From NCBI GenBank assembly GCA_028551475.1, contig CM052358.1:6636501-6700500 (forward strand): a DNA stretch of 64,000 nucleotides, read 5' to 3'. The notes under the pieces are model-generated. The model saw nothing but the letters and a program-made list of their open reading frames with translations. It was not told the origin of the DNA and did no database searches. Each line of letters starts with the position of its first letter. Position 1 is the first letter of the stretch. The DNA comes from Casuarina equisetifolia (Eukaryota > Streptophyta > Magnoliopsida > Fagales > Casuarinaceae). Below, in pieces: positions 12,795-30,547 of this stretch. Made by a program: the position numbers and the translations under genes.

Positions 12795-13265
12795 ATGATC
12801 TCTGTAGGAGACGACGTAACGTGGTTTCCGTCGGAAGTGCAACGTATAAAACCTCCGAAGAAGAGGCCAAAATCGAAACGAAGCACCCATGAAGCTTCAT
12901 GGCTTTGCCATAACGGGCGTTGCAGCAGTACTCCCTATGCTCGTTCGGTCGGGGAATATCATAACTGGAGATGTTACCACGGCGTGGTTCGTACTGCTTT
13001 GTCTTCGAAAATTTACGCTGCTTCTACGAAATTTCTCAGCAATACCAATAGCTTGTGTTTTAAGATTGATCATCAAAATCATGTAGCTTCAATTTGCTTG
13101 TTGAAAACTGCCATTGACAAAGTTTCTCCAGACATCCCTGTCCTGCAAAAAAGGATTTTCCGTAGAAAATTTGATTCTAAGCAACCTCCCATTAGAGCAA
13201 CGTTTTCAAAGTTGGTTGGAAAATTTGCTGTAGAGCTGGTTCATAAGCTGCCAGGCCTTTTGTGA
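12795..13265 (+). CDS. Hypothetical 156-residue ORF, possibly a gene relic
   Basis: A single uninterrupted frame starts at an ATG in a GC-richer island (about 12700-13300) between AT-rich flanks. The N-terminal part is basic (KPPKKRPKSKRS, about residues 19-30) and the C-terminal part is also Lys/Arg-rich with few recognisable features. No domain, signal peptide or membrane segment is seen. The +1 frame over the same stretch is also open for 65 codons, which may reflect composition or a frameshifted older gene. I do not recognise the family. It may be non-coding. Confidence 0.22.
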   Translation: MISVGDDVTWFPSEVQRIKPPKKRPKSKRSTHEASWLCHNGRCSSTPYARSVGEYHNWRCYHGVVRTALSSKIYAASTKFLSNTNSLCFKIDHQNHVASICLLKTAIDKVSPDIPVLQKRIFRRKFDSKQPPIRATFSKLVGKFAVELVHKLPGLL

Positions 13266-14772
13266 TCTGCTGAACTATTTGAAGGGCAGCTTCATTCCTT
13301 GTCAATCATTCCAGCAAAATCAGTCATGCCAAAATTCGGAAGCCGCTATGAAGTTTCCATTATGCCGGAAAATCATACCAGATGATGCTCTGGTGTTACT
13401 AAACTCTTAAACAGTTAATGCATCGTGGCACATACCAAAACAAATATTTTAATAGATTGAAAATTACTAGTAGAAATAAAAACAATTGACTTATTATTGT
13501 ACGAAATATAAAACACACATATTAAATGTTAAGTTCTCTAGATGACAATTAATATCACTCACATGCCATTGAATGAAGAATATAATAATGTTTTTATCAC
13601 TGCAAGGTCACAAGAAAAACTTAATAGTTATTTTTTAATTGTTATTGCTAGAACAACAACTATCTATAGTTGTTGTGATCACCATTGTGTAGATCTAATA
13701 GCCTTTTTTATTCATTAGGGAAACATATCTTTTAAAAGCATGGAAACATGACAAAAAAAAGTTTTAGAAATTGTGTTGTATTTATTTTGTCTAAAATAAT
13801 TTTGAAATCTGTTTGATAATTATTGCCTCGGAAAAACAGAGTTAAAGGGAGGATTCGGAACACAAACTTACTTACGTTTGAACGTGAGATGCATTCCATC
13901 TTATAATTTTTCACAAAAGGAAGGCGGCAAACTAGAGGTGAACCAAATCCACGTCAAGACACAAAAGCTTAGGCTTTTCCCTTGCAAGAAAGCATACTAA
14001 GGTCAAAAAGATGCAAAGACCTTTTGTGATTTGTGTTTGATATCCATTCCCGCTCGTCATTCTACAGGGACACCTAGCGTTGAGATGTTCAGAAAAATTA
14101 AGAATTTTTGGAAGGATGTAAGGAACGTAAATTGTCATAAAATAAAACCCAACGGCAGCGCTTTGTAGTACGAATTTTAAAGATAATAACCCAATCCTCT
14201 TTCATATTCACATAGATTTTCAACAGGAAAAGTGATTATGACTGAATTACAAATGAAAATAATAAGCTCTGCTCTCCAGAATTTGACTATACTTAGGGTA
14301 AACTATGTTCAACTCAAAACTCATCAGGTAATGACACAGATTCATGGCAATCAAAATACGAGCTCCTTCGATTTTGTTTCTGTTATACGTCTATCATTCC
14401 TCTATTCCTTTTGTTTACCCTCAAGAAACCTCTAAAAAGAGTTAGATACGTAAGAAACATCCAAAAAAATTTCGCACTCTTCTCACATTGAAAAAGGAAA
14501 AATGGAAAAGGAAAGAAAAAGCAACTCCAGATCAAAATCACTGGGGCCAGAGAAAGAGAGAGAAGAGGTCGAGAGAAATATAAATGTAGACAATTGGTGA
14601 GTACCCAAAGAGTGCACCTCTTCTTTCTTTATTTCATATCTTACCAACCAAGGGTGACTATGCTTGTAGAAAAATAAAGAGAGGGAAGAGTAAGGCAAGC
14701 AAAACCAGATAGCAGTCTTCTCAATTCATAAAACTAGCTTCCCTCGCTTTCGGCTTCGCATATACGGCATAC
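13266..14772. other. Intergenic DNA and upstream region of the TauE/SafE gene
   Basis: AT-rich, with no gene recognised. From 14460 to 14770 the DNA becomes purine-rich (GAAAGAGAGAGAAGAGG near 14550) with an ATATAAAT about 195 bases before the ATG at 14773. This is a plausible promoter and leader. Confidence 0.35.
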
Positions 14773-17700
14773 ATGGCTCAGACCAGGATGCACCGCGGAG
14801 CTTTGGCAGTGTCAAAAGCAGCAGCTGCATGGTTTTTGTTCTGGAGCCTACTCATGATGGCCGACGTCTGTTGTGCAGAGAGGGTGTTGAGAGATAAGGA
14901 GACAGAAAATTCCGACGAAGAAGCGACACAAGGATTTCTATTTAGAATTGTTCATTTCCTCTGGGAGGGTGGGAAATCTTCTTACGAGCATATTTGGCCG
15001 GTGAGTTTTGAACTCTCTTTAAGTCATTGATGGGCTGTGTTTTCTGCTTTTGTTTCACTTTACCATTTGATGGATCTCGTATTCTGTGATGATCGTGAGT
15101 TTTTTCACCCTTTCTTCACTTTCAATTTGAATATACGATTTTGATATATATGTTCAACCGGTTGAACAGGATATGGAATTCAATTGGAAGATCATAGTGG
15201 GAACAATAGTTGGATTCTTTGGCGCAGCATTGGGTAGCGTTGGAGGGGTCGGAGGTGGTGGAATTTTCGTCCCAATGCTCACCTTGATAATTGGGTTCGA
15301 TCCCAAGTCTTCCACTGCCATCTCCAAGTGTTAGTACTCTACTCAATTTAACACCTAACATGGAACAACATCGATAACAGATAGTTGGCCTTTGGATATA
15401 TGCAGACATGAATCCTTTGTTGCCTGCACTTCGCTTACATATTAAGAAAGGAAAAGAATGAATATGTACTAATATTTCATATGTGATATGTATGCATCAA
15501 AAGCTAGGTTCATTTCTGCCCTCTACAACACCAGGCTTCACCTTTAAGGCACTGGTTTATGAGGGCGTCTCTGAAATGTAGGGTCAAGTACTATTCATCT
15601 CTCTGTGGTTAGGACTGATTCTATTCTACCTGCATAATTTTCGAAATATTTCAGAAACCCTCAGAAGGATTCGAATTTATTTTGTGAATCAATCAAGTAA
15701 TGCCATGTCATCATTTATTTGATTTCCTGGTTAGAGACGGGGGAAAGTTTAGCGGCAAAATATGCCTTGCTGATATATTCAATTCCCAAGAACGTTACTA
15801 AATTTATACTTTCCCAACTTTGGAAAAGGTACAATAAATTGTTGTATTATTTGGTCAAAATGAAAAATAAATCGTCATTTCTTTGAATTCTCAAATAAAG
15901 AATGGAGAGATATAAGGGGCAAAGTGTGTATGAAGTCTCCTCTAGGATGTCAGTTCATTGAGAAAGAAGAAAAGGAAACCAATTGTATGCAAATGATAGA
16001 TTTATGACACTGTGATTTAATTCTTCTGTTCATAATTGGACCTAATTATAGAAAGGTTAATTGTTATTAACCTGGAAAAATACTGGGTCGGGTTTTGCCA
16101 GCAATCTTAAGTGTGATTTCCTGGCTGCAGGTATGATCATGGGTGCAGCGGGATCAACAGTATACTACAACATGAGACTTAGACATCCAACATTGGACAC
16201 ACCTCTAATAGATTACGATCTGGCGTTGCTCTTTCAGCCCATGCTTATGCTAGGCATTAGCATTGGAGTTGCTTTCAATGTCATGTTTGCTGATTGGATG
16301 GTCACAGTTTTGCTCATCATCCTATTCATTGGTAATATTGATTCTATTAGATATCAACCCCTACCAATTCCATAATAGTTTAGTGAATACATTCTTTTTC
16401 CTGAGCATAGTTTGGGCTATTTACTTGAAAACATTGTTCCACAAGATATCTCTAGATCAAAATTATTACATCTGCTTTTCAGTTTTGTCAAAGGCTCTCC
16501 CAGAGCATCCAACAGAAGAAAAATATTTCTTTCTTGTCTTTCGGGTTGTGTAGAACAAGAAAAGTACATTTCAATTTAGAAAGAAAATGTCTCCCTGACT
16601 TCAATTTCACTTGAATTAGAATTTCTTCTTATTTCACAAACTAAAGCAAATTACCACTGAACATTACTGGTGCCAGGTACATCAACAAAAGCTTTATTTA
16701 AAGGCATAGACACGTGGAAGAAAGAGACAATGATGAAGAAGGTAGAGTTTTCCACCAACTATTCCTTAAGGTTGAAATGTATGGTTGTCAACTTACTAAT
16801 GAAGGGACATAAATGCCACTTGAGTTCAGGAAGCAGCCAAGCTCTTGGAATCGGAATCAAAACTTGACGGTGAGTGCCGTGGTCCTCTCCAAGCACAATT
16901 TTCTCATTAAAATAACCAACCTTTTGGTCAACACATCAAAATTAGGCTATTTAAAACCAAAAGAGACTTGTAATATTCTCCTGTATGACCAGAAAGGTAA
17001 ATATTAGTGACAGTATAATATTCTCCTGTAGCACTTGGCAAGAATACAAGTTATGTTGTCATCCAGTAATTCTAACTTACTAATCCTTTCTGCTATGATT
17101 ATAAAAGAGTTTCAAGAAAAATTAATCTCCTCATAACTAGGCCTGCCATATTACCTCCAAAATTGTAAAGAACTTGCCTATAGACAGGATATAAATCAGA
17201 ATTCGATAAATTTGGGCAGACCTTATTAAGGAATGGGATCAACCAATTCATTATTATACTGCATCACATGATTGAGAATCTGTATAAAGCTATTTAGGTT
17301 ATAGGATGTATATTCAACATAGTAAATGGAAAACCAAAGAATTTCAACTTCAAAATTTTATGATTCATACAGGAGAGTGAGAAATTGTTTTACAATCTTT
17401 CTGTTTACTTGCTTATTAATTCATAGGATCTGATCATTAAAGAACAGCAATTGGAATACACTGTAATGCTAACTAACCTTGATTCAATGCATTACATGAT
17501 TCAGGTATGATATCCCTCATTGTCCATTAAAATGAAAGATGAATCCCAATTAATTATGTAGGTACAAATGAAACATCCTTAGGAACTGATGGGAATCAAA
17601 TAGAGTCATAACATAAATACGACATAGAGTGTGTTCAAATCTTCTCTCATAGGAGACTAACTTTTTCACTTACTAATGATATAGGAATTTAACAACCTTA

Positions 17701-20272
17701 GAATGTTAGTCATTGACACCACAGGTTACCAGATCCTAAATCAACCAAACCAAGAGTGCCTAAATCTTTCATATCGAAGATATTAAGAAAAGGAAAATAT
17801 TTTACAGTAAATCTAAGTAACGATTGTGCTAAACTCCTTAACTGTAGATGGTTCTGTACAAGAATACAAAGCATTACCCAGCGGTCCTGCTGATAGACAC
17901 GAAGAGGAGGTGAGTCCAAAAACGTCTAATTTTCTTTATGGCAATCCTCTTTTGAGATTTGTTGGGTATTTTTTATACTTCTTGCTGTAGCTGTTTTGCT
18001 ATAACATCACCATCTCATCCAGGTTCCTCTTATACGCAACATTCTCTGGAAAGAATTATCACTGCTTGTGTATGTTTGGGTGGCATTCCTTATTGTTCAG
18101 ATTATTAAGGTAAGTTGACGGACTCAGACATGTAACAAAGAAAGAATTCTTTTCAAGTATTTCAACTCTTAGCACTACTAGCAATGAAGTTAACCCTACA
18201 AATGATTTACCACTGCCCTAGTTAAATTAAAGGAGGTGGGAACTCCTTGATTTCATAGTGCCAGTTGACCTCTCTTTCTATTCATCTGCCAGTTTAGTTG
18301 TTGCCACCATTCACCATAAAATTGCCTTGTGGTACTGAACGCATGTCTATATTGATCTTTATGCAGACATATACCGTGACCTGCTCCATCACGTATTGGA
18401 TTCTCAATTCCTTGCAGGTAAATTTTCAACTTCAAACATTCATTCCATAACACTCCCATGGCAAAGAAAAGTCCACCACATGCAGTAAGATGGCAATACT
18501 TTCTAGCTTAAATATATTTAGAATTCAAAATCCGTGTCAATAGAGATATTAGACACAATTCCAGGTAAAGATTTTGCAGTAGAGTTATAAACCAGCAAGG
18601 AAGCATTGCCAAGTCTTACCAGCAAGGAAAACCTATTGCTTCACTATAGTAGCAAGCAGAAGCCCCTCTAATTCTGCTAATAGATAATATATGCATGTTA
18701 GATCCCTCAGAAGCTGGCAACTTGAGTGATGCAAGTTTGAGAAACATGTACCTAAGAAAAAGAACAAGCATGCTCTAATTGTATCAACATTGCATCCTCC
18801 CAGGATAAGCTAGCCAACTTAATAGTTTCCCATTCCCTAGGTACCAATTGCTGCCTCAGTCACAATTTTTGAAGCCATATGCCTGTACAAAGGAACCAGG
18901 GTGATTGCATCTAAGGGAAAGGAGATAACAAACTGGAAGTTGCATCAGATTTTTCTTTACTGCAGCTGTGGCATAATAGCTGGTATGGTAGGTGGACTGC
19001 TCGGGCTAGGAGGTGGTTTTATCTTGGGACCCCTTTTTCTTGAATTGGGAATTCCTCCTCAGGTATTTTAACATTTTTCATGCAACTACTACTCTTCATA
19101 CTCTCAAAGAAATAATGTTAGATGATCCTTGGGCCTGGTTAGGTGGTTTAGGATTGGGCTGGGCTTAGCTAAGGTAGAATATAAACTGGTACAGATTAAG
19201 TATATCAAAATGAGTCAGAAGAGAGGTGAAGAAAGGTAATTACTATGAGTACAAATCAAACATGGGGAACAGCACAGGAAAGAGTTGGTTGCGTTATTCA
19301 TTTAGTCTGAAAATTCTATAGTACGGATAATTCATTGAAAGACTAATACTACTCGACATTCTTCCAAATAGTATTCATTTAAATTATGAAATTTTAAGGT
19401 ACTCCGATCAAGTAGTGGGGCTAAGAGAAGAAATAAATAAATTCCTTAACCAGTAGACAAAATTTAAACCAAATTCAATATTAATCAAGTGGATACAGAA
19501 AAGATGGGTTAAATGCCATGTCAAATGCAGGGTCCTGAACTTGCATCAGGTCAGGTTACATACTAGCACTAAAAATAAAACCTCTAAGATTTGATATCAC
19601 AGTATGGAATTCAGTGATAAAAAAAATGCATAACATGCAAACTCAGACTCAAAAGCATAACATTTTGCACCTTTTGCAGGTAGCAAGCGCTACATCCACT
19701 TTTTCAATGCTATTTTCATCCTCCATGTCAGTTGTACAATATTACCTTCTCAACCGTTTCCCAGTTCCATATGGTAAGTAACAATAACAGTAATACAAAG
19801 CAAGTTAATTCTAACTACTAGGAGAGGCTCTCCTTAGGAAGGAAAGTCATATCAAAGGTGGTTACTGGAAATTCAGTATAAAAATTCATTCTTCTTCATC
19901 TCAATCTAATATTCAATTTACTCTTTGCTCCAGCTGCTTATTTTGTTTTAGTTGCAACTATTGCTGCCTTTACCGGTCAGCATGTAGTTAGAAGGATAAT
20001 TGCACTCCTCGGCAGGGCATCAATAATCATTTTCATATTAGCGCTGACCATCTTTGCAAGCGCTATCAGCTTAGGTATGTGGCTCTCTAGCTTTCCATCA
20101 TTTCACTAATTATCAAGATATTCCCGCTTTATTTTTTTCTTTCTCATTTTCATACTAAAGTTCTAGAGATTTTCTACTGAACATTACAGGTGGGGTGGGC
20201 ATAGCTAACATGGTTGAGAAGATGGCGAATCAAGAGTATATGGGTTTTGAAAATCTTTGTCACCGGTCTTAA
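14773..20272 (+). CDS. Sulfite exporter TauE/SafE family membrane protein
   Basis: A polytopic membrane protein of the TauE/SafE family, which in bacteria exports sulfite or sulfoacetate-type anions; the substrate of most plant members is unknown. Twelve exons join in phase: 14773-15000, 15170-15329, 16131-16331, 16677-16741, 16830-16869, 17848-17909, 18023-18109, 18367-18417, 18841-19062, 19680-19773, 19934-20074, 20190-20272, giving 477 residues, normal for plant members. A signal-anchor or signal peptide lies at about 18-36. The family's internal duplication shows as two glycine-rich helices: [13 protein letters not shown] near 101-113 and [15 protein letters not shown] at 350-364. Conserved blocks [31 protein letters not shown] and [10 protein letters not shown] link them. 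A hydrophilic cytosolic loop (about 211-255) separates the halves. All junctions are GT-AG and there is no disruption. Family is certain, substrate is not. Confidence 0.93.
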
Positions 20273-21480
20273 CTATGTTTTGGATTTGTATTGCTGTGGA
20301 GTTTCTCGACAGAGCCCACCTATGCCACTAGATGTTCAATTCATTAAATCAGCTTCTCGTGGAACTTCACACCTTATCTTACTATGTATCATGAAAATTC
20401 TTCCACTGAAAGCATGTCAATGATCCAAGAATTCTGTAAAGCTCACCATTGAGCACAATAATACGAATTTCCAATGTTTTACACAATTGTTATCCTCCTT
20501 CCATTAGATCTCTGTCTTCATCAAATGTCAAATCACAAGACTGTACTTTTAGTAAACAAAATAGAAAGAAAAAACACCTACCAACAAGAAGACAAATAAC
20601 AGTGAGCTGCACTGCAAAAATGTAGAGTTTTGGATTATGGAAACAGATATTAGTTTGCCAAAACAGAATTACTAGAAAGGCAAATGCCCCTCCTCACCTG
20701 TTTCAAATTCATGCGACCAGCCACGCGTCGTTCTCTACCATCACCTTTGACTCAACCAGACGACTCAACTTTCCACTACGGTGATGACTCCGGCGGATGC
20801 CGGCAAAGGCCTTAACTTTCCTGCATCGAGAGTTTCTCAAAGTCTTAATTTTGGAATTGGACTACTGACTACTCTTTACAAGGTTCAGGGCGAAGATAGA
20901 ATGGGGTTTAAGAACAGAAGAACTAGTGACCGTTGAGCCGCTTTTGGAGGGAGGGACTAAAAAAATACAGATACAACGTATTTATTGGAAATTACTTTTT
21001 AATTATTTTTAACATCACCATCTAGACTGCACATTCTAGGAGCATGGGGAACAGTGTCTTCTGCAGTATATTTTGAAATTTTTCAGACGGATCTCAGCTT
21101 CGTACCTGAAATGGGATTGAGTCTAATCAATTTGTCGAAAACTGGATATTTCAACTATGGAAAAACTAAGATAAAGGAAATCAGTGCTAAAAGCGGACAA
21201 AGCCCACAGCGAGCGGACAAAGCACGCGTCCACTATTCCGGGAAATGAGAAGCCATCGCCTTCAATCAGCAATAAATGTCCGGGTATGGGCTCAAGAAAA
21301 TGACCCTGTCAGACAATGGAAAGCAGCCTGGAAAGTAGGTTCTCAGAGTAATTTGTTGGACATTCAAGGGCAAGATAAATGGCTTCCATTTCCCGCCCAA
21401 GTGCACCCACGCAATGCTATTAAAAAAACGATAAATTTGTTATAATAAATTTGTTTTGCCCTTGCAGGTGTCTGCCTGCT
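20273..21480. other. Intergenic region between the TauE/SafE gene and DDM1
   Basis: The left part is the 3' UTR side of the TauE/SafE gene. A GC-richer stretch at 20690-20850 and an AT-rich stretch at 20960-21010 hold no recognisable gene. The DDM1 leader begins within about 21460-21540, a pyrimidine-rich stretch typical of a plant 5' UTR. Confidence 0.4.
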
Positions 21481-21540
21481 GCGACGCACTCTACTTCTTG
21501 AAACTCTCGTCTTTCTCCGTTCTGCTCTCCCAATCCTCCG

Positions 21541-21750
21541 GTTCGTATTTCTACATTTCATGGTTTCAGCTTCAAATGATCTTTTTCTCTCCGTGGGAGA
21601 TGGCATTGCGAACGCTGATCGTTTTGATTTGAAACAAGAAACCTAAGTTTACTGTTCCTGATAAAACTTTTTGTTTTCTTTTTTTTCTTCAATTTTTGTC
21701 TCTGCTGGAAATGTTCGTTCGAGTTGATTTTTTGTTTTGCTGAATGTTAG
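21541..21750 (+). promoter_or_regulatory. Candidate 5' UTR intron of DDM1
   Basis: CCTCCG|GTTCGT at 21540/21541 and TGTTAG|GTTCAC at 21750/21751 form a plausible GT-AG leader intron. It ends eight bases before the ATG at 21759, and the interval is T-rich as in plant leader introns. Transcript evidence is lacking. Confidence 0.45.
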
Positions 21751-21758
21751 GTTCACAA

Positions 21759-28419
<6,661 letters not shown>

Positions 28420-28718
28420 TTGATCCGTGTGGACATGGGACTTGGGCTATTTGGCCTTGTTTTCTGATCCTGTAAATTTTGGGACAGCTATTGTAGCTAG
28501 GGGAGCCTATTGATGGGTTTATTAGTGTGAATGTTCCATGCCGAAAGACTGGTGTAAGATGAAATTTACTTTTGATAGATATACTTTTCTCTATCTAGTT
28601 AAATCGTTTCCTACGTTCTGAGGTACAACCATGTGATGTTTTGTTGTATCGTTGGTTTTGGAGCCTGAAGCGTTTTAGATGAGAAAGTTAAATAACAAAA
28701 AGCGCTGTGGTAAAACTT

Positions 28719-28789
28719 TCCGTTGCCGGGAATCGAACCCGGGTCTCCTGGGTGAAAGCCAGATATCCTAACCGCTGGACGACAACGGA
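28719..28789 (-). tRNA. tRNA-Glu (anticodon UUC)
   Basis: On the minus strand a 71-base cloverleaf folds: acceptor stem TCCGTTG/CAACGGA (7 pairs), D arm GTCC/GGAT, anticodon arm TCTGG-CTTTCAC-CCAGG with anticodon TTC, and T arm CCGGG-TTCGATT-CCCGG. Boxes A and B are intact, there is no intron, and CCA is not encoded, as expected for eukaryotes. The coding-strand 3' side is followed within ten bases by TTTT (AAAA on the plus strand, 28712-28715), a usual Pol III stop. It lies about 300 bases past the DDM1 stop, in the opposite direction. Confidence 0.97.
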
Positions 28790-28799
28790 TTTCTTGATG

Positions 28800-30547
28800 A
28801 TGGAGCACATAAAATATTAAATCTATGAGATTTGGACTCTTAATGGATTCCCGGTTCAGCTATTTAATTTCCGACTTATTCTCAACCCCATACTAGGCAT
28901 TAGGCCTCGATATGGGCTCGTGTAGATTTGGGATTGAAGTGTGAAACAGCTTTGACAGGCCACTGCCATTTTTTCTTTCAATCTCTACATTGGTAATTGT
29001 GCTAAATGGGAGGTTAAGCATCGGTAAACTAAAGTTGAGAAAGTTACCTCGTGCACGGGTGTTCTTTTTTAGAAAGAACAAGATGATCTCCTTGCATATT
29101 TGATTGATATTTCAAAGAAGGCTTGTGACTGTTTAATCAATGAATTTGTGAAACGTGCTAGAACTGCTAAAATTCTTACCTACATAATTAGCCATCTCAA
29201 GAAGGAGATGCCCATAGTAATGGGCAATTCAACCAAGGTACAAAAATAATAAGGAAATGAAGTGTAAAGTTTGAACAAAAAGTAAACGTTCTATGGTTTG
29301 AAATAGACGTAAAGACGATGAAACAAAAAAGAATTCACCAAGTCTTATTTGAAAATAGATTTGTTCTGAGACATGATTAACCATTGTTCATCAATGAGTT
29401 CAATTTGAGTCTTGGGCTGCCATTAATTTATGTCCACAACCAAGAATGGCGAAGCATCCATTGAAAGAAAACAGAGGATACCTAAGTTTTTTATTTTACA
29501 TGAAAGAGTCTTGATATATATAAAAGGATATTTAGTGAGATGAAGTTGATGCATTCAAGGAGAAACTAAAAAGTATAACTTCTTGTAATTCAAATTGGGA
29601 GAAACGAAGTGCAAAAAGCTAATTGCTATTTGAAGATTCTTAGTCAAAATAGAGTTATTTTGGTTGTAAAATAATGTTGGTCGTGAGCTTATTCCAAGAC
29701 CTAAAGATAAAGATAATATAACATGCATGATTGGTAATAGCAAGGTAATAATGGAAGTAATGGAAAATCTAATGCATCAAGAAAGTACAAAGCATATCAA
29801 GGTAAAAGTATCTATTAGATGTAATAATCCAAGAAGAGAGGATTTAATAATATCTTGAAAGTCCATCTATTTTCTTTTAATGTACCCTTTATCAAATCAT
29901 TTTTGTGGGTCCTTGTTATTTGTTTGTTTGTCAGACATTAAACTTAAAAAGAGTATCATCAGTAAAAGTTCAGCTTTATCCAATTTCTCTTATTTGTTTA
30001 CTCTTATTAGATATGTTAATTTTGTCTATTTCTTATTTTTTTGTGTTTATTTGATAAAAAAAAATAAGTGAATTTAGTCTATTTCATAGATTTGACAGAT
30101 CACTGTTGTTTGTGAATATGTTATTAAAAAATGAATAAGAACTACATTGCCAGTAGCTGCAACGAGAAACGGCACAGATGAAAGTCCCTTATAATTAATT
30201 GATCAAACAATAAATCTTATCGACCTAAATCAAAACGAATTTGATAATTTAAATATCAGCAAATCTGAAAGATCTTATGGAGTGTGTATAATCTTATCGA
30301 ACCACAAGTTTACTGTTGGCACGGTTCGATGACAGAATCCGCACTGTATTGGAGCCACAGTTTCCTGTGGCATGTTTGGTTCCGGTTCGTGCTCGGCCGG
30401 TAGTCGCCGAATAGAAAAACTGATTTCGACTCTGAAATTTCGCCGTTCACGAAATTTGTGCGAATTCCGTGCTCGAAGAAGATCTCCGGTCCGAGAAATG
30501 GTAACCCGTTCCCAACTCAGAGACTCCCAAATCCGATCGCAGCACAA
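28800..30547. other. Intergenic DNA containing an EHD exon fragment
   Basis: Apart from the EHD fragment at 29073-29237 this stretch is AT-rich and holds no recognisable gene. A GC-richer part at about 30290-30540 directly precedes the small membrane protein candidate and may be its promoter or leader. Confidence 0.4.
29073..29237 (+). pseudogene. Single-exon fragment of an EH-domain-containing (EHD) gene
   Basis: Fifty-five codons read without a stop and match the conserved region after the GTPase domain of plant EHD1/EHD2 endocytosis proteins: KEQDDLLAYLIDI, then KACDCLINEFVKRARTAKI, then ISHLKKEMPIVMGNSTK. The left end follows TTTTTTAG and the right end is AAG|GTACAA, so it looks like one exon with acceptor and donor kept, not a spliced retrocopy. 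After the donor-like site the frame stops at once. The rest of the roughly 545-residue protein was not found nearby. Some residues differ from the conserved pattern, as expected for a decaying copy. It was probably carried here by a transposon or a segmental duplication. Confidence 0.75.
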
